Counted from the stretch's first letter, positions 1 through 7,189 are shown. The stretch is DNA of 29,356 nt from an uncultured Lentisphaeria bacterium (GCA_937888615.1 CALABZ010000139.1:1-29356), one strand, 5' to 3'. Notes: generated by a model not told the origin, from the letters alone. Program-made: numbers and translations.

Positions 1-331
1 CCGGGTCGGGGAACTCGGCGTAGATCCGCGGGAACGGGGCGAGGATTTCCGGCAGTGAAGGATCGTCGGAGGTGTATTCATAGTCGATGTCAACGCCGGG
101 GATTTTGGACGAGGAGGAGAGGGGGCGGCAGACCGGCAGGCAGAAGTTGTAGCTTTCCGCATACATGTTCAAGGCCAGCCCGAGTTGGCGGAGATTTCCG
201 GCGCAGGCGGCGCGGCGGGCGGCGAGCCGGCTCCGTTCGAGGGCTGGGAGCATCAGGGCGGCCAGGATGGCGATGATTCCGATCACGACCAAGAGTTCAA
301 TTAAAGTAAATCTGTGTGTTTTTTTTCTCAT
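1..331 (-). CDS. Type II pseudopilin-like protein, prepilin N-terminal methylation domain (3' end outside window)
   Basis: The frame opens at an ATG at 331 and runs off the window start, giving about 110 residues. The N-terminus is a short basic leader followed by FTLIELLVVIGIIAILAA, the class III signal cut by prepilin peptidase, with the conserved Glu five residues after the cleavage point and a hydrophobic helix. A following segment with Cys-Ala-Gly-Asn-Leu-Arg-Gln-Leu-Gly matches the form of this family that is greatly expanded in Lentisphaerae and Planctomycetes, often with a DUF1559 or H-X9-DG C-terminal part that would lie outside the window. It is expected to be an inner-membrane or surface pseudopilin, and its specific role is unknown. 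It starts 4 bases after the stop of the upstream gene, so the two are probably co-transcribed. A GGAG lies about 11 bases before the ATG. Confidence 0.9.
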   Translation of the reverse strand, partial: MRKKTHRFTLIELLVVIGIIAILAALMLPALERSRLAARRAACAGNLRQLGLALNMYAESYNFCLPVCRPLSSSSKIPGVDIDYEYTSDDPSLPEILAPFPRIYAEFPDP

Positions 332-335
332 GCTA

Positions 336-932
336 TCAGAGCTCCCGCATGGTTTTAAGCCATTTTTCGATGATCGGGTTGAAATCCCGGCGTTCTTCCG
401 GGGTCATCTGGACAATGACGATCCGGTTGGCTTCATTGATGATGGCTTTGGCTTCGGTACTTTCGCTTTTTTCGCGGATCTTGCGGCGTTCCTGGTCGGA
501 CATGCTTTTGACCCGTTCATAATGACGGTCGACCTGTTCGTGCATCCGGCGCATCAGCCGCTGGCGTTCCACCGGTTTCAGGACACGGAGTTGCTGGAGG
601 CTTTGGTTCATGGCGTCGGAGACGGCGGCGACCCGGATTTCGGATTGTTTTTCCGGCGGCAGTTTGTGGAGTTGCTTGTTCAGGTGTTGGGTGACTTCGC
701 GGCGGAAATCGCGGTCGCTCTGGAGTTGCATACTGCGCGACAGGGTACGAGTCAATTCTTTTTCGGTCCATTCCTGTTTGTCCAGGATTTCCTTGGCGTT
801 CATCGGCTCGCGGTTGATTACGAAAATGGCGACGATCAGTATGGTCATGATCGGCAGCAGAATCGCCAGCGGGATCAGAACTTTTCTGATCCGGGATTTT
901 TTCGCTTGTAGTTTTTGGTTTTTATTTTTCAT
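336..932 (-). CDS. Hypothetical single-pass membrane protein with charged helical domain
   Basis: No family is recognised. From the ATG at 932 the protein has about 198 residues: a very basic N-terminus rich in Lys and Arg, one hydrophobic helix at about residues 20-42 (LAILLPIMTILIVAIFVI), then a charged, helical, probably periplasmic domain. That domain repeats short turns of the form Pro/Ser-x-Glu/Gln-x-Arg (LPPEKQ, MSDQERR, MTPEERR), which recall the LTPEQR turns of Spy/CpxP-like periplasmic helical proteins, but the likeness is too short to assign a function. A start at 956 adds eight residues; neither start has a strong ribosome binding site. The gene lies just upstream of the pseudopilin on the same strand and probably shares its transcript. 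Confidence 0.7.
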   Translation of the reverse strand: MKNKNQKLQAKKSRIRKVLIPLAILLPIMTILIVAIFVINREPMNAKEILDKQEWTEKELTRTLSRSMQLQSDRDFRREVTQHLNKQLHKLPPEKQSEIRVAAVSDAMNQSLQQLRVLKPVERQRLMRRMHEQVDRHYERVKSMSDQERRKIREKSESTEAKAIINEANRIVIVQMTPEERRDFNPIIEKWLKTMREL

Positions 933-1146
933 AAAATCATACCCGTTTGTTGTCATTCTGATATTAAAATAACCGCATGTTTTGAGGAAAGCAAATGGTT
1001 TGGCGCAAAAAGTCCGAAAAAAGTTTACATTTGTAATCGGTGGGCTCGATTTCGGGCTTTTTTCCGATATGGAATTTTATTTTGGCGTTTGTCGTGATAT
1101 AGTAACCGCTGATTGCGTTGGTATTTTTTGACATCAGGGAAACGAT

Positions 1147-2913
1147 ATGAATTTGACAAATCTTACATTTCACCGGAAAGCTTTTCTGTTGTTGGTTGCC
1201 TTTTATCTGATCGCCTATATTTTTCCGCTCGGTTTCCGGCAGATGATCCGTCCCGACGAATTTCGTTACGCCGAAGTTCCCCGCGAAATGATCGCCAGCG
1301 GCGACTGGGTCGTGCCGCGCCTGAACGGAATGCCGTATTTCGAAAAACCGGTGCTGGGTTATCAGTTCACCGCGCTTTCGTTTGAACTGCTTGGCGAAAA
1401 TGCTTTTGCATTGCGGCTGCCGGCGGCGCTCGGCGCCGGAATCGCGGCGCTGGCGTTGTACCTGTTGCTGGCTTCCAACGCGGGGAGCAAATATCTGGCA
1501 CCGCTTGGAACGGCGATTTTTCTGACCTCCGGCCTGGTGTATGGCATCGGCACCTTCGCGGTAATGGACAGTCAGCTCAACGCCGCACTGACCGTAATGC
1601 TTGCCGCATTCTTTTTTGCCTGGCGGGCCGATCGTCAATGGGCGAGGGCGGCGATCCTCCTGATGGTGGTCGGAATCGCCGCCGGCATAGCGTTTCTGAT
1701 CAAGGGATTTCTGGCGTTTGCGGTGCCGGCGGTGGTGATCGTGCCGTTTCTGGTCTGGGAAAAACAGCTCCGGCGTCTTTTTATCTATCCGTGGCTGCCG
1801 CTGGCGGTATGTTTGCTGGTGGTACTGCCGTGGAGTGTGGCGATTCATCATGAAGCACCGGATTTCTGGCGGTATTTCATCGTGGAAGAACATTGGAAAC
1901 GGTTCACCAGCGCCACTTACGACCGTGACCCGCAGCCGTTCTGGTATTTTATTCCGGTATTGCTTGGGGGGATGATGCCCGCCGGGTTGCTCTGGTGCAT
2001 TTCCTGGCTGGGATGGAACAGCCGCGACCGGATCGAGTTTCCGGCTGAAATGAATCGGGTCCGTCGCCTCGGATACCGGATCATGTCGTTGCGTCTGCTG
2101 CAGGATCCGCTGGGACGTTATCTGGTTTGCTGGGCGGTTATTCCATTTTTGCTGTTTTCCGCTTCGAGTTGCAAGCTCGGAACTTACATTCTGCCGTGCT
2201 TCGCTCCGGTGGCCGCCCTGACGGCTTACGGGGTGATCGTGGCCTTGCGCGAATACCAGGCATTGGCCGATAAAATTCTGGATCGAATGCTCCGGATCGT
2301 AGGAATCATATTCACGGCGGCCGCAGTGCTCGGGATTCTGTTTCTGGCCGTGATCGGCAGTCTCGGAAAGCTGCCGTTGCTGTACTCAAATGGTTTGACG
2401 ATGCCGCTGATTACGCTGGCGTTGATTGGGGGCTGGGGCGGGGCGGTCTGGTGGTGCGTGGACCGAAAGCGTTCGGCTGAAATACGGATCGGTATTTTCC
2501 TGTTGGGGATCGCCCCGGCGATATTTTTCGGATTGCGGGCGGTGCCGGATGATGTGCTGGCAGGGAAAGCCACGGCGATCGGCATTTGCCGGGGCGTCGC
2601 AAAAATGCCGTTGCGGGCTGGAGATATCGTCATCGCTGACCGCAATACCTTGGCCGCGACGAATTGGGTGCTGAAACGGAATGATGTGTATGTGCTGGGG
2701 CGTCCGGGAGAACTTCAATATGCGTTGAGCAATTACCCCGAGTATACATCGCGCTGGCTTGAGGGCTACGGCGCCGATTCATTGCTGAAAAACACCCCGA
2801 AGGGAAGCCGGGTCTATTTCGGTATGCGTAATTTTAAAAAATACCCCATCCCGAAGGAATGGGAACCATATGAATCAATAACCGAAAACGGCGTCACCGT
2901 TGTTCGGTTTTGA
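1147..2913 (+). CDS. ArnT-like phospholipid-carrier-dependent glycosyltransferase (GT39/GT83 type)
   Basis: A 588-residue polytopic inner-membrane protein. Near the N-terminus (about residues 35-65) it has RPDEFRYAEVPREM, then GDWVVPRLNG and YFEKPVL, the signature of the ArnT/PMT (GT-C fold) family. The acidic DE pair there is the expected catalytic and metal-binding site in the first periplasmic loop. About eleven hydrophobic segments follow and a soluble periplasmic C-terminal part begins near residue 470. Enzymes of this family move a sugar from an undecaprenyl-phosphate carrier to lipid A, glycans or proteins; E. coli ArnT uses 4-amino-4-deoxy-L-arabinose. Without neighbouring arn genes the sugar and acceptor cannot be told. 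An AGGGA site precedes the ATG by about six bases. The gene appears to be a single-gene unit, transcribed away from the pseudopilin pair. Confidence 0.9.
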   Translation: MNLTNLTFHRKAFLLLVAFYLIAYIFPLGFRQMIRPDEFRYAEVPREMIASGDWVVPRLNGMPYFEKPVLGYQFTALSFELLGENAFALRLPAALGAGIAALALYLLLASNAGSKYLAPLGTAIFLTSGLVYGIGTFAVMDSQLNAALTVMLAAFFFAWRADRQWARAAILLMVVGIAAGIAFLIKGFLAFAVPAVVIVPFLVWEKQLRRLFIYPWLPLAVCLLVVLPWSVAIHHEAPDFWRYFIVEEHWKRFTSATYDRDPQPFWYFIPVLLGGMMPAGLLWCISWLGWNSRDRIEFPAEMNRVRRLGYRIMSLRLLQDPLGRYLVCWAVIPFLLFSASSCKLGTYILPCFAPVAALTAYGVIVALREYQALADKILDRMLRIVGIIFTAAAVLGILFLAVIGSLGKLPLLYSNGLTMPLITLALIGGWGGAVWWCVDRKRSAEIRIGIFLLGIAPAIFFGLRAVPDDVLAGKATAIGICRGVAKMPLRAGDIVIADRNTLAATNWVLKRNDVYVLGRPGELQYALSNYPEYTSRWLEGYGADSLLKNTPKGSRVYFGMRNFKKYPIPKEWEPYESITENGVTVVRF

Positions 2914-2962
2914 AAAGAATTCGCCTCAAATATAAATATAGTTAAAAATTTCAGAATGGTTC

Positions 2963-2991
2963 TTGACTAACGGAATGCAACATAGTATATT
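2963..2991 (+). promoter_or_regulatory. Sigma-70-type promoter of a candidate small RNA unit
   Basis: TTGACT at 2963-2968 and TATATT at 2986-2991 are separated by exactly 17 bases, in AT-rich DNA. Predicted transcription start is near 2998. No long reading frame follows for about 245 bases. Confidence 0.65.
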
Positions 2992-2997
2992 AAATTA

Positions 2998-3143
2998 GTT
3001 TACATTTCTTAGACGTGTCAAATTATAAGCATTCCGACTTTGAGAAAGGTAATTGTTTAGAGGACAATTACATGCGTATAGGGACCTGGAAGTACAGGGG
3101 GAGGGGATTGCGGCGCGATGGCTTCAATGCATCGCGCTTTTTT
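2998..3143 (+). ncRNA. Candidate small RNA or leader-peptide unit upstream of rmuC
   Basis: A unit of about 145 nt sits between a consensus-like promoter and a clear intrinsic terminator, separate from the rmuC promoter downstream. It contains an 8-bp hairpin (GTAATTGT at 3049-3056 with ACAATTAC at 3064-3071) whose loop carries GAGG, a small CCTG/CAGG hairpin near 3085-3098, and five GGA motifs between 3062 and 3117. One stretch, GTACAGGG, equals the first eight positions of the CsrA consensus RUACARGG. An ATG at 3072, eight bases after the loop GAGG, opens a basic peptide of about 28 residues (MRIGTWKYRGRG start) that runs through the terminator. It resembles neither 4.5S nor tmRNA. 6S RNA cannot be excluded, but the ends do not pair obviously. 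The transcription unit is well supported and the function is not. Confidence 0.5.
3113..3143 (+). terminator. Intrinsic terminator of the small RNA unit
   Basis: GCGCGATG (3113-3120) pairs perfectly with CATCGCGC (3130-3137) around a nine-base loop, followed by six T at 3138-3143. Confidence 0.8.
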
Positions 3144-3190
3144 GTTGACTGGTCCCTTTGAACAAAAACGGAAGCCTCCGGCGAAATCAT

Positions 3191-3219
3191 TTGCAATGTG
3201 GGTCGAATCAATGTATCTT
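3191..3219 (+). promoter_or_regulatory. rmuC promoter
   Basis: TTGCAA (3191-3196) and TATCTT (3214-3219) have a 17-base spacer. The predicted start near 3226 leaves a leader of under 20 bases before the rmuC ATG. The -10 box lies between the arms of a perfect inverted repeat. Confidence 0.55.
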
Positions 3220-3234
3220 ACCCGCATTGATTCG
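3204..3234 (+). promoter_or_regulatory. Perfect 10-bp inverted repeat over the rmuC promoter (candidate operator)
   Basis: CGAATCAATG (3204-3213) is the exact reverse complement of CATTGATTCG (3225-3234), with an 11-base gap. The repeat brackets the -10 hexamer, covers the predicted transcription start and ends at the ribosome binding site, where a dimeric repressor would block transcription. Most of the left arm is upstream of the start, so it is unlikely to work as an mRNA hairpin. The binding protein is unknown. Confidence 0.5.
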
Positions 3235-3243
3235 GAGGAGTTC

Positions 3244-4527
3244 ATGTACATATTGTTGATTGTGATTATAGTTTTGCTGGCGGCGGTGATCGTGTTGCAA
3301 ATAATGTTTCGGGGCAACACATCCACGATTGAAAAGACATTGCGCGACGAAACCGCCCGCAACCGTGAGGAGCTCAATTCCTCAATGCGCGACAACCGCC
3401 TGGAGCTGATGAATTCCTTTAAACTGCTCGGCGAAATCCAGCAACGGCAGTTCGGGCTGTTCGGCGAAAAAATGGATCAGTTTTCCGAACGCAATGACCG
3501 CAAAATCCAGCTTTTTCAGGAAACGATCGGCGCCCAGCTCGAGAAAATCCGCGAAACCATGGACTGCAACCTGAAAAATATGCAGACCGACAACAGCAAG
3601 AAGTTGGACGAAATGCGTCAGGTCGTGGATGAAAAACTGCGCGAATCGGTCGAGAAACGCTTCAACGAATCGTTTAAACTGATCAGTGAACGGCTCGACC
3701 AGGTGCACAAGGGACTCGGCGAAATGCAGACGCTGGCCAATGGGGTCGGGGATCTGAAAAAGGTGCTGACCAATGTCAAAACCCGCGGCAACCTCGGCGA
3801 AATCCAGCTCGCCAATATCCTTGAGCAATGTCTTTCGCCCGATCAGTACGAGACTAATGTGGCGGTGCGCCCGAACACGTCCGAACGGATTGAATTCTGC
3901 GTGAAGATGCCCGGCCGGAATGACGATGACCGCCCGTTGTACCTGCCCATCGACTCCAAGTTCCCGGTGGAGGATTACCAGCGGCTGCTGGATGCTTATG
4001 ACCGCCAGGGCAGCGACCTGGAAAGCATCCAGCGTTCCTTCGAGACGGCTGTCCGCAAAAGCGCCCGCGAAATTCACGACAAATACATCTACCCGCCGTA
4101 TACCACCGATTTTGCGATTATGTTCGTGCCGACCGAAGGGTTGTACGCCGAAATCCTGCGCCGCGGCAATCTGTTCGAATCGCTGAACCGCGATTACAAG
4201 ATCGCGGTGGTGGGGCCCGCCAACCTGATGGCTTTCCTGAATAGTTTGCAGATGGGATTCCGGACGCTTGCCATTGAACGGCGCTCCAGCGAGGTGTGGG
4301 CGGTGCTCGGGGCCGTCAAGACCGAGTTCGGCAAATTCGGCGATGTGCTGGATAAAACCCGCAAGAAGCTCGAACAGGCGGCCAACGAAATCGGCAATGC
4401 GGGAGTCCGTACCCGGGTCATTCAGCGCAAGTTGCGCAATGTTCAGGAACTTCCGGCCAGTGAGGCCGCGGGATTGCTGGGCGATGTCCTTGATACCGAA
4501 GTGGTGCAGGAAGAAGAGGGCGAATAA
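3244..4527 (+). CDS. rmuC: DNA recombination protein RmuC
   Basis: A 427-residue protein with the RmuC layout. A hydrophobic N-terminal anchor (MYILLIVIIVLLAAVIVLQ) comes first, then a long charged coiled coil at about residues 25-170, then the conserved RmuC domain at about 185-395. That domain includes TRGNLGEIQLANILEQ, LYLPIDSKFPVEDYQRL, FVPTEGLYAEIL and the PANLMAFL/ERRSSEVW stretch. The family is linked to limiting inversions at short inverted repeats and is related to restriction-endonuclease folds; its exact biochemistry is not settled. The ATG at 3244 is chosen because GGAGGAG lies just upstream and the membrane anchor begins there. A longer frame from 3118 would read through the small RNA terminator and the rmuC promoter. 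The unit is monocistronic and ends at a terminator shared with the convergent oxygen-defence operon. Confidence 0.93.
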   Translation: MYILLIVIIVLLAAVIVLQIMFRGNTSTIEKTLRDETARNREELNSSMRDNRLELMNSFKLLGEIQQRQFGLFGEKMDQFSERNDRKIQLFQETIGAQLEKIRETMDCNLKNMQTDNSKKLDEMRQVVDEKLRESVEKRFNESFKLISERLDQVHKGLGEMQTLANGVGDLKKVLTNVKTRGNLGEIQLANILEQCLSPDQYETNVAVRPNTSERIEFCVKMPGRNDDDRPLYLPIDSKFPVEDYQRLLDAYDRQGSDLESIQRSFETAVRKSAREIHDKYIYPPYTTDFAIMFVPTEGLYAEILRRGNLFESLNRDYKIAVVGPANLMAFLNSLQMGFRTLAIERRSSEVWAVLGAVKTEFGKFGDVLDKTRKKLEQAANEIGNAGVRTRVIQRKLRNVQELPASEAAGLLGDVLDTEVVQEEEGE

Positions 4528-4568
4528 GGGAGAGGAGGCGTTGCGCCTTTCACTATTTGTCTGAACAC

Positions 4569-4606
4569 AAAAAAACGCACGGAAATGTTTCATTCCGTGC
4601 GTTTTT
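4569..4606. terminator. Bidirectional intrinsic terminator between rmuC and the rubredoxin gene
   Basis: ACGCACGGAA (4575-4584) pairs perfectly with TTCCGTGCGT (4593-4602). A run of A precedes the stem and a run of T follows it, so it can end both the plus-strand rmuC transcript and the minus-strand oxygen-defence operon. Confidence 0.9.
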
Positions 4607-4635
4607 GAATGTTTCTACCGTTTCCGGCGGCTTTC

Positions 4636-4797
4636 TCAGTCGACCGGGACGAAGTTGCTCTTGTCGGCGCCGCATTCCGGGCAAACCCAGCTATCCGGCA
4701 GATCTTCAAAAGAGGTTCCGGGGGCGATACCGTTGTCCGGGTCGCCTGCTGCCGGGTCGTAAATGTAGCCACACAATTCGCATTCGTACTTTTTCAT
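4636..4797 (-). CDS. rd: Rubredoxin
   Basis: A 53-residue protein, the usual rubredoxin length. It has the two iron-binding knuckles: CELCGYIYDP (Cys6 and Cys9) and CPECGADK (Cys39 and Cys42), plus the aromatic and acidic core residues (Tyr4, Tyr11, Trp37, DPDNGIAPGTSFEDLP). Four cysteines hold one Fe that cycles between Fe2+ and Fe3+. It is the last gene of the desulfoferrodoxin operon, 14 bases after the flavodiiron gene, which fits its known role as electron donor to flavodiiron oxygen reductases and to superoxide reductase. A clear AAGGAG lies before the ATG, and the bidirectional terminator follows. Confidence 0.97.
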   Translation of the reverse strand: MKKYECELCGYIYDPAAGDPDNGIAPGTSFEDLPDSWVCPECGADKSNFVPVD

Positions 4798-4811
4798 TCT
4801 GTTCTCCTTTT

Positions 4812-6032
4812 CTATTGGTTTGAATCGACCTTGGCGATCAACTTCAATCCGAGCTCGCGCCCGGCCTCAAAACATTTTTCCAGCATGTCCATGTCGGGTG
4901 AATACTTGCAGCTCAATCCTTCATTTGTGAGCTCCACATTCATTTCGGAGAGATACGTATTGACCTGTTTGAGGGATTCACCGCTCCAGCCATAGGAGGC
5001 GAACGCGAATCCGATCTTGTTCATGGGCCGCAATCCGCGCAGGTAGGTGAGCACATCTGCCATGGAAGGCAAGAGGTTATTGTTCAGCGTGGGACTGCCG
5101 GCAATGATGGCGCCGGCGTCCGTCAGCTTGGTGGCCACCTGGCTGCGGCTGCTTTGCTGGATGGCGATTTCGTCCACTTCAACGCCGGTACTGCTGATAC
5201 CGTCCGCAATGCTGTCCGCCATCCGTTGGGTGGCGTGCCACATGGTGTCGTAAAGGACAACCGCGCGTTTGACCGGCTTCTGCTCGGCCCACATTTTATT
5301 CAGCTCAAAAGTCCGGGCGATGTCTTCCGGGCGGCGCAGCAGCGGGCCATGGTCCGGGAAAATATACGTAACGTCGAGGTTCAGCTTCGGGAAGTCCGCC
5401 AGGAGCTTGAGAAGCTGTTTGGAGTACGGCATCAGGATATTGGCGAAATACTTTTCGCCTTCCCATTCCATGATCGGCTGTTCGTGTTCGTCATAGAAGA
5501 GCTTCGAGGAGGCAAAGTGCCTGCCGAAAGCATCCTGCGAGAACAGAATTTTTTCGTCGCTCAGGTAAGTGAACATGCTGTCCGGCCAGTGCAACATCTG
5601 GGTTTGGACAAACGAAAGGTTGTTTTGCCCGATCGAAACTGAATCTCCGGTTTTGACTACGGTGACCTCCATGCCGAGTTTGAGCTGGGCGTTGAGGTTT
5701 TTCTCGCCGTTTGGTGAGGCGAAAAGCTTCTCGGGCTTGATGTCTCGGATCGCCATCGGCAGAGCGCCGGAGTGGTCCATTTCGGAGTGGTTGGAGACGA
5801 TATAGTCAATCTTCTCCGGGTCGATCACGGAGCGAATCCGTGCCATCATCTGATCGTAAAACGGCGCTTTGACCGTGTCGATCAGGGTGATTTTCTCATC
5901 AAGCACCAGAAAAGCGTTGTAGGTGGAGCCGTGTTCGGTGATATATCCGTGAAAATTACGGAGATTCCAGTCGATGACGCCCACCCAGTAGACTTTATCG
6001 GTTATTTTGACTGCTTTGAGAAAGTGGTCCAT
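4812..6032 (-). CDS. fprA: Flavodiiron protein, oxygen/NO reductase (FprA/ROO family)
   Basis: A 406-residue two-domain protein, typical of class A flavodiiron enzymes. Residues 1-250 form the metallo-beta-lactamase-like di-iron domain with the ligands H82-x-E84-x-D86-H87 (NHSEMDHSG), H148, D167 and H228. Residues 255-400 form a flavodoxin domain that binds FMN (VVLYDTMWHATQRMADSI, SPTLNNNLLPSM). The enzyme reduces O2 to water or NO to N2O in the cytoplasm without releasing reactive intermediates, taking electrons from rubredoxin. All expected iron ligands are present. The rubredoxin gene follows directly and ferritin and desulfoferrodoxin precede it on the same strand with short gaps, indicating one operon. 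The ribosome binding site is weak, so translation may be coupled to ferritin. Confidence 0.96.
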   Translation of the reverse strand: MDHFLKAVKITDKVYWVGVIDWNLRNFHGYITEHGSTYNAFLVLDEKITLIDTVKAPFYDQMMARIRSVIDPEKIDYIVSNHSEMDHSGALPMAIRDIKPEKLFASPNGEKNLNAQLKLGMEVTVVKTGDSVSIGQNNLSFVQTQMLHWPDSMFTYLSDEKILFSQDAFGRHFASSKLFYDEHEQPIMEWEGEKYFANILMPYSKQLLKLLADFPKLNLDVTYIFPDHGPLLRRPEDIARTFELNKMWAEQKPVKRAVVLYDTMWHATQRMADSIADGISSTGVEVDEIAIQQSSRSQVATKLTDAGAIIAGSPTLNNNLLPSMADVLTYLRGLRPMNKIGFAFASYGWSGESLKQVNTYLSEMNVELTNEGLSCKYSPDMDMLEKCFEAGRELGLKLIAKVDSNQ

Positions 6033-6061
6033 GATACAGTTTCTTTCAGGGTTAATGGTTT

Positions 6062-6595
6062 TTAAGCGCCGGGCGCACTGGTATTGATCAAGTTGACATA
6101 CGCGGCGAGCATCCTTGTGGCAAGTTCATTGTCCAGCTTGTACAGGGCATCGGGATTGTCCACGATGCGTTTCAGGCGGTCGACAATGGTTTTGATGTTG
6201 TCTTCCTCCTCGATCTGCTCATTGATGAACCACTGGATAAATGAACCCGTGACATGGTCTTTTTCCGCGAGGCAGAGTTCGTACCATTTGTTGAAACGGG
6301 CGGTGACACTCTGTTCGTGTTTGTAGGCAATTTCAAAAACTTCCAGCGGCGTCTTGTATTCCGAGGCTACTTGCCCGACCGCCGGGAGTTTGACCCGACC
6401 GTCACGCGAGTAGACATAATCGAAAAGCTTGGCGGCATGGAACAACTCTTCATTGGCCTGGGTCCGCATCCAGTGGGCGATCCCGCGATAGCTGAGATCC
6501 TCCATGGCGGCGGCCATGCCGAAGTAGAGGTATGCCGAAAAAAGCTCGTAATTAATCTGGTCGCCTAATGCGGCCTCAATTTTTTTGTTCAACAT
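6062..6595 (-). CDS. ftnA: Ferritin (FtnA type, non-haem)
   Basis: A 177-residue four-helix ferritin. The ferroxidase ligands sit at the same numbers as in E. coli FtnA: Glu17, Glu50, His53, Glu94, Gln127 and Glu130 (motifs NEELFH, YKHEQ, NEQIEEE). Twenty-four subunits form a shell that oxidises Fe2+ and stores it as ferric mineral, limiting Fenton chemistry. No haem-binding methionine of the bacterioferritin type is obvious. It is the second gene of the operon, 13 bases after desulfoferrodoxin and about 30 bases before the flavodiiron protein. In this context it would remove iron and peroxide left after superoxide reduction. Confidence 0.95.
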   Translation of the reverse strand: MLNKKIEAALGDQINYELFSAYLYFGMAAAMEDLSYRGIAHWMRTQANEELFHAAKLFDYVYSRDGRVKLPAVGQVASEYKTPLEVFEIAYKHEQSVTARFNKWYELCLAEKDHVTGSFIQWFINEQIEEEDNIKTIVDRLKRIVDNPDALYKLDNELATRMLAAYVNLINTSAPGA

Positions 6596-6608
6596 GGTTC
6601 ACCTGCTT

Positions 6609-6995
6609 TTATTGTTCTTTTTTCCACAAACCATGCAGGTTGCAGTATTCGCGGGCCACCAGTCCCGGCTGCATCGGAATCGGGAATTCGGCTTCCGGAG
6701 CTTCGCCCGGCTTCAGGTATTTGCGCATGACGCAGGGGCCGTGAATGACTTCAATCAATTCGATGTAGTGTTTTTCTTCCATCGGATGGGGGACGGCGCC
6801 GACTTTAACCTTGATCCCTTTGGCGGTGGCTTCAATGACGGGGACGTGCTTTTCCTTGGCGGCGTCTACAGTGTTTTCTTTCTGCTCGACCATATCCTTG
6901 TCGCAGCAAATCAGACAATCACAATCATCTCCGTTCAGCACTTCAACCAGCAATTTGCCATCCGCGCACTTGAAAATTTGCGATGTTTTCAACAT
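6609..6995 (-). CDS. dfx: Desulfoferrodoxin / superoxide reductase with altered N-terminal iron centre
   Basis: A 128-residue protein with the two-domain desulfoferrodoxin layout. The C-terminal superoxide-reductase domain (about residues 40-128) is complete: His50, His70, His76, Cys118 and His121 fit the Fe(His)4Cys centre, and the HPMEEKHYIELIEV and YCNLHG motifs are intact. The N-terminal desulforedoxin-like part normally binds a second Fe through C-x2-C and a CC pair. Here Cys10 and Cys30-Cys31 remain but position 13 is Gly, so the C-x2-C is broken; extra cysteines lie at 25 and 27. The protein reduces superoxide to peroxide with electrons from rubredoxin. It is the first gene of the operon, with a strong GAGGAGG site and a promoter and leader hairpin upstream. 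Confidence 0.93.
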   Translation of the reverse strand: MLKTSQIFKCADGKLLVEVLNGDDCDCLICCDKDMVEQKENTVDAAKEKHVPVIEATAKGIKVKVGAVPHPMEEKHYIELIEVIHGPCVMRKYLKPGEAPEAEFPIPMQPGLVAREYCNLHGLWKKEQ

Positions 6996-7018
6996 AGTCT
7001 ATCCTCCTCATTTTGATC

Positions 7019-7043
7019 CAATCCGACCACCATGATCGGATTG
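7019..7043 (-). promoter_or_regulatory. Leader hairpin / palindrome ahead of desulfoferrodoxin
   Basis: CAATCCGA (7019-7026) and TCGGATTG (7036-7043) form a perfect 8-bp inverted repeat with a 9-base loop. It lies in the roughly 70-base 5' leader of the operon, about 10 bases upstream of the ribosome binding site. It could be an operator or an mRNA structure; the regulator is unknown. Confidence 0.4.
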
Positions 7044-7074
7044 AATATAAAAAATCCGTTTGATGTCTTTGTTA

Positions 7075-7103
7075 ACAATACCACAAAAGTAAGGAATGTC
7101 CAA
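7075..7103 (-). promoter_or_regulatory. Promoter of the oxygen-defence operon
   Basis: On the minus strand TTGGAC (7098-7103) and TATTGT (7075-7080) have a 17-base spacer. Predicted start is near 7068. Confidence 0.55.
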
Positions 7104-7189
7104 CTGATTCAACAAAAAAAAATAAAAATCTACGCTTCCCAACATCGAATTTCGCCTCGACGATGGAAGGAAATTCGGTTATTTACGAA

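Noticed and set aside
1008..1070. Inverted A-run/T-run arms as a terminator upstream of the ArnT-like gene
   Set aside because: The two runs look complementary, but the flanking CCG and CCG do not pair, leaving only an A/T stem.
964..1893. 309-codon minus-strand frame
   Set aside because: It is antisense to the ArnT-like gene, Arg/His/Gln rich, and has no family features.
3049..3143. 4.5S (SRP) RNA identity for the small RNA
   Set aside because: The conserved SRP core with its GGAA tetraloop and AGCAG side is not present.
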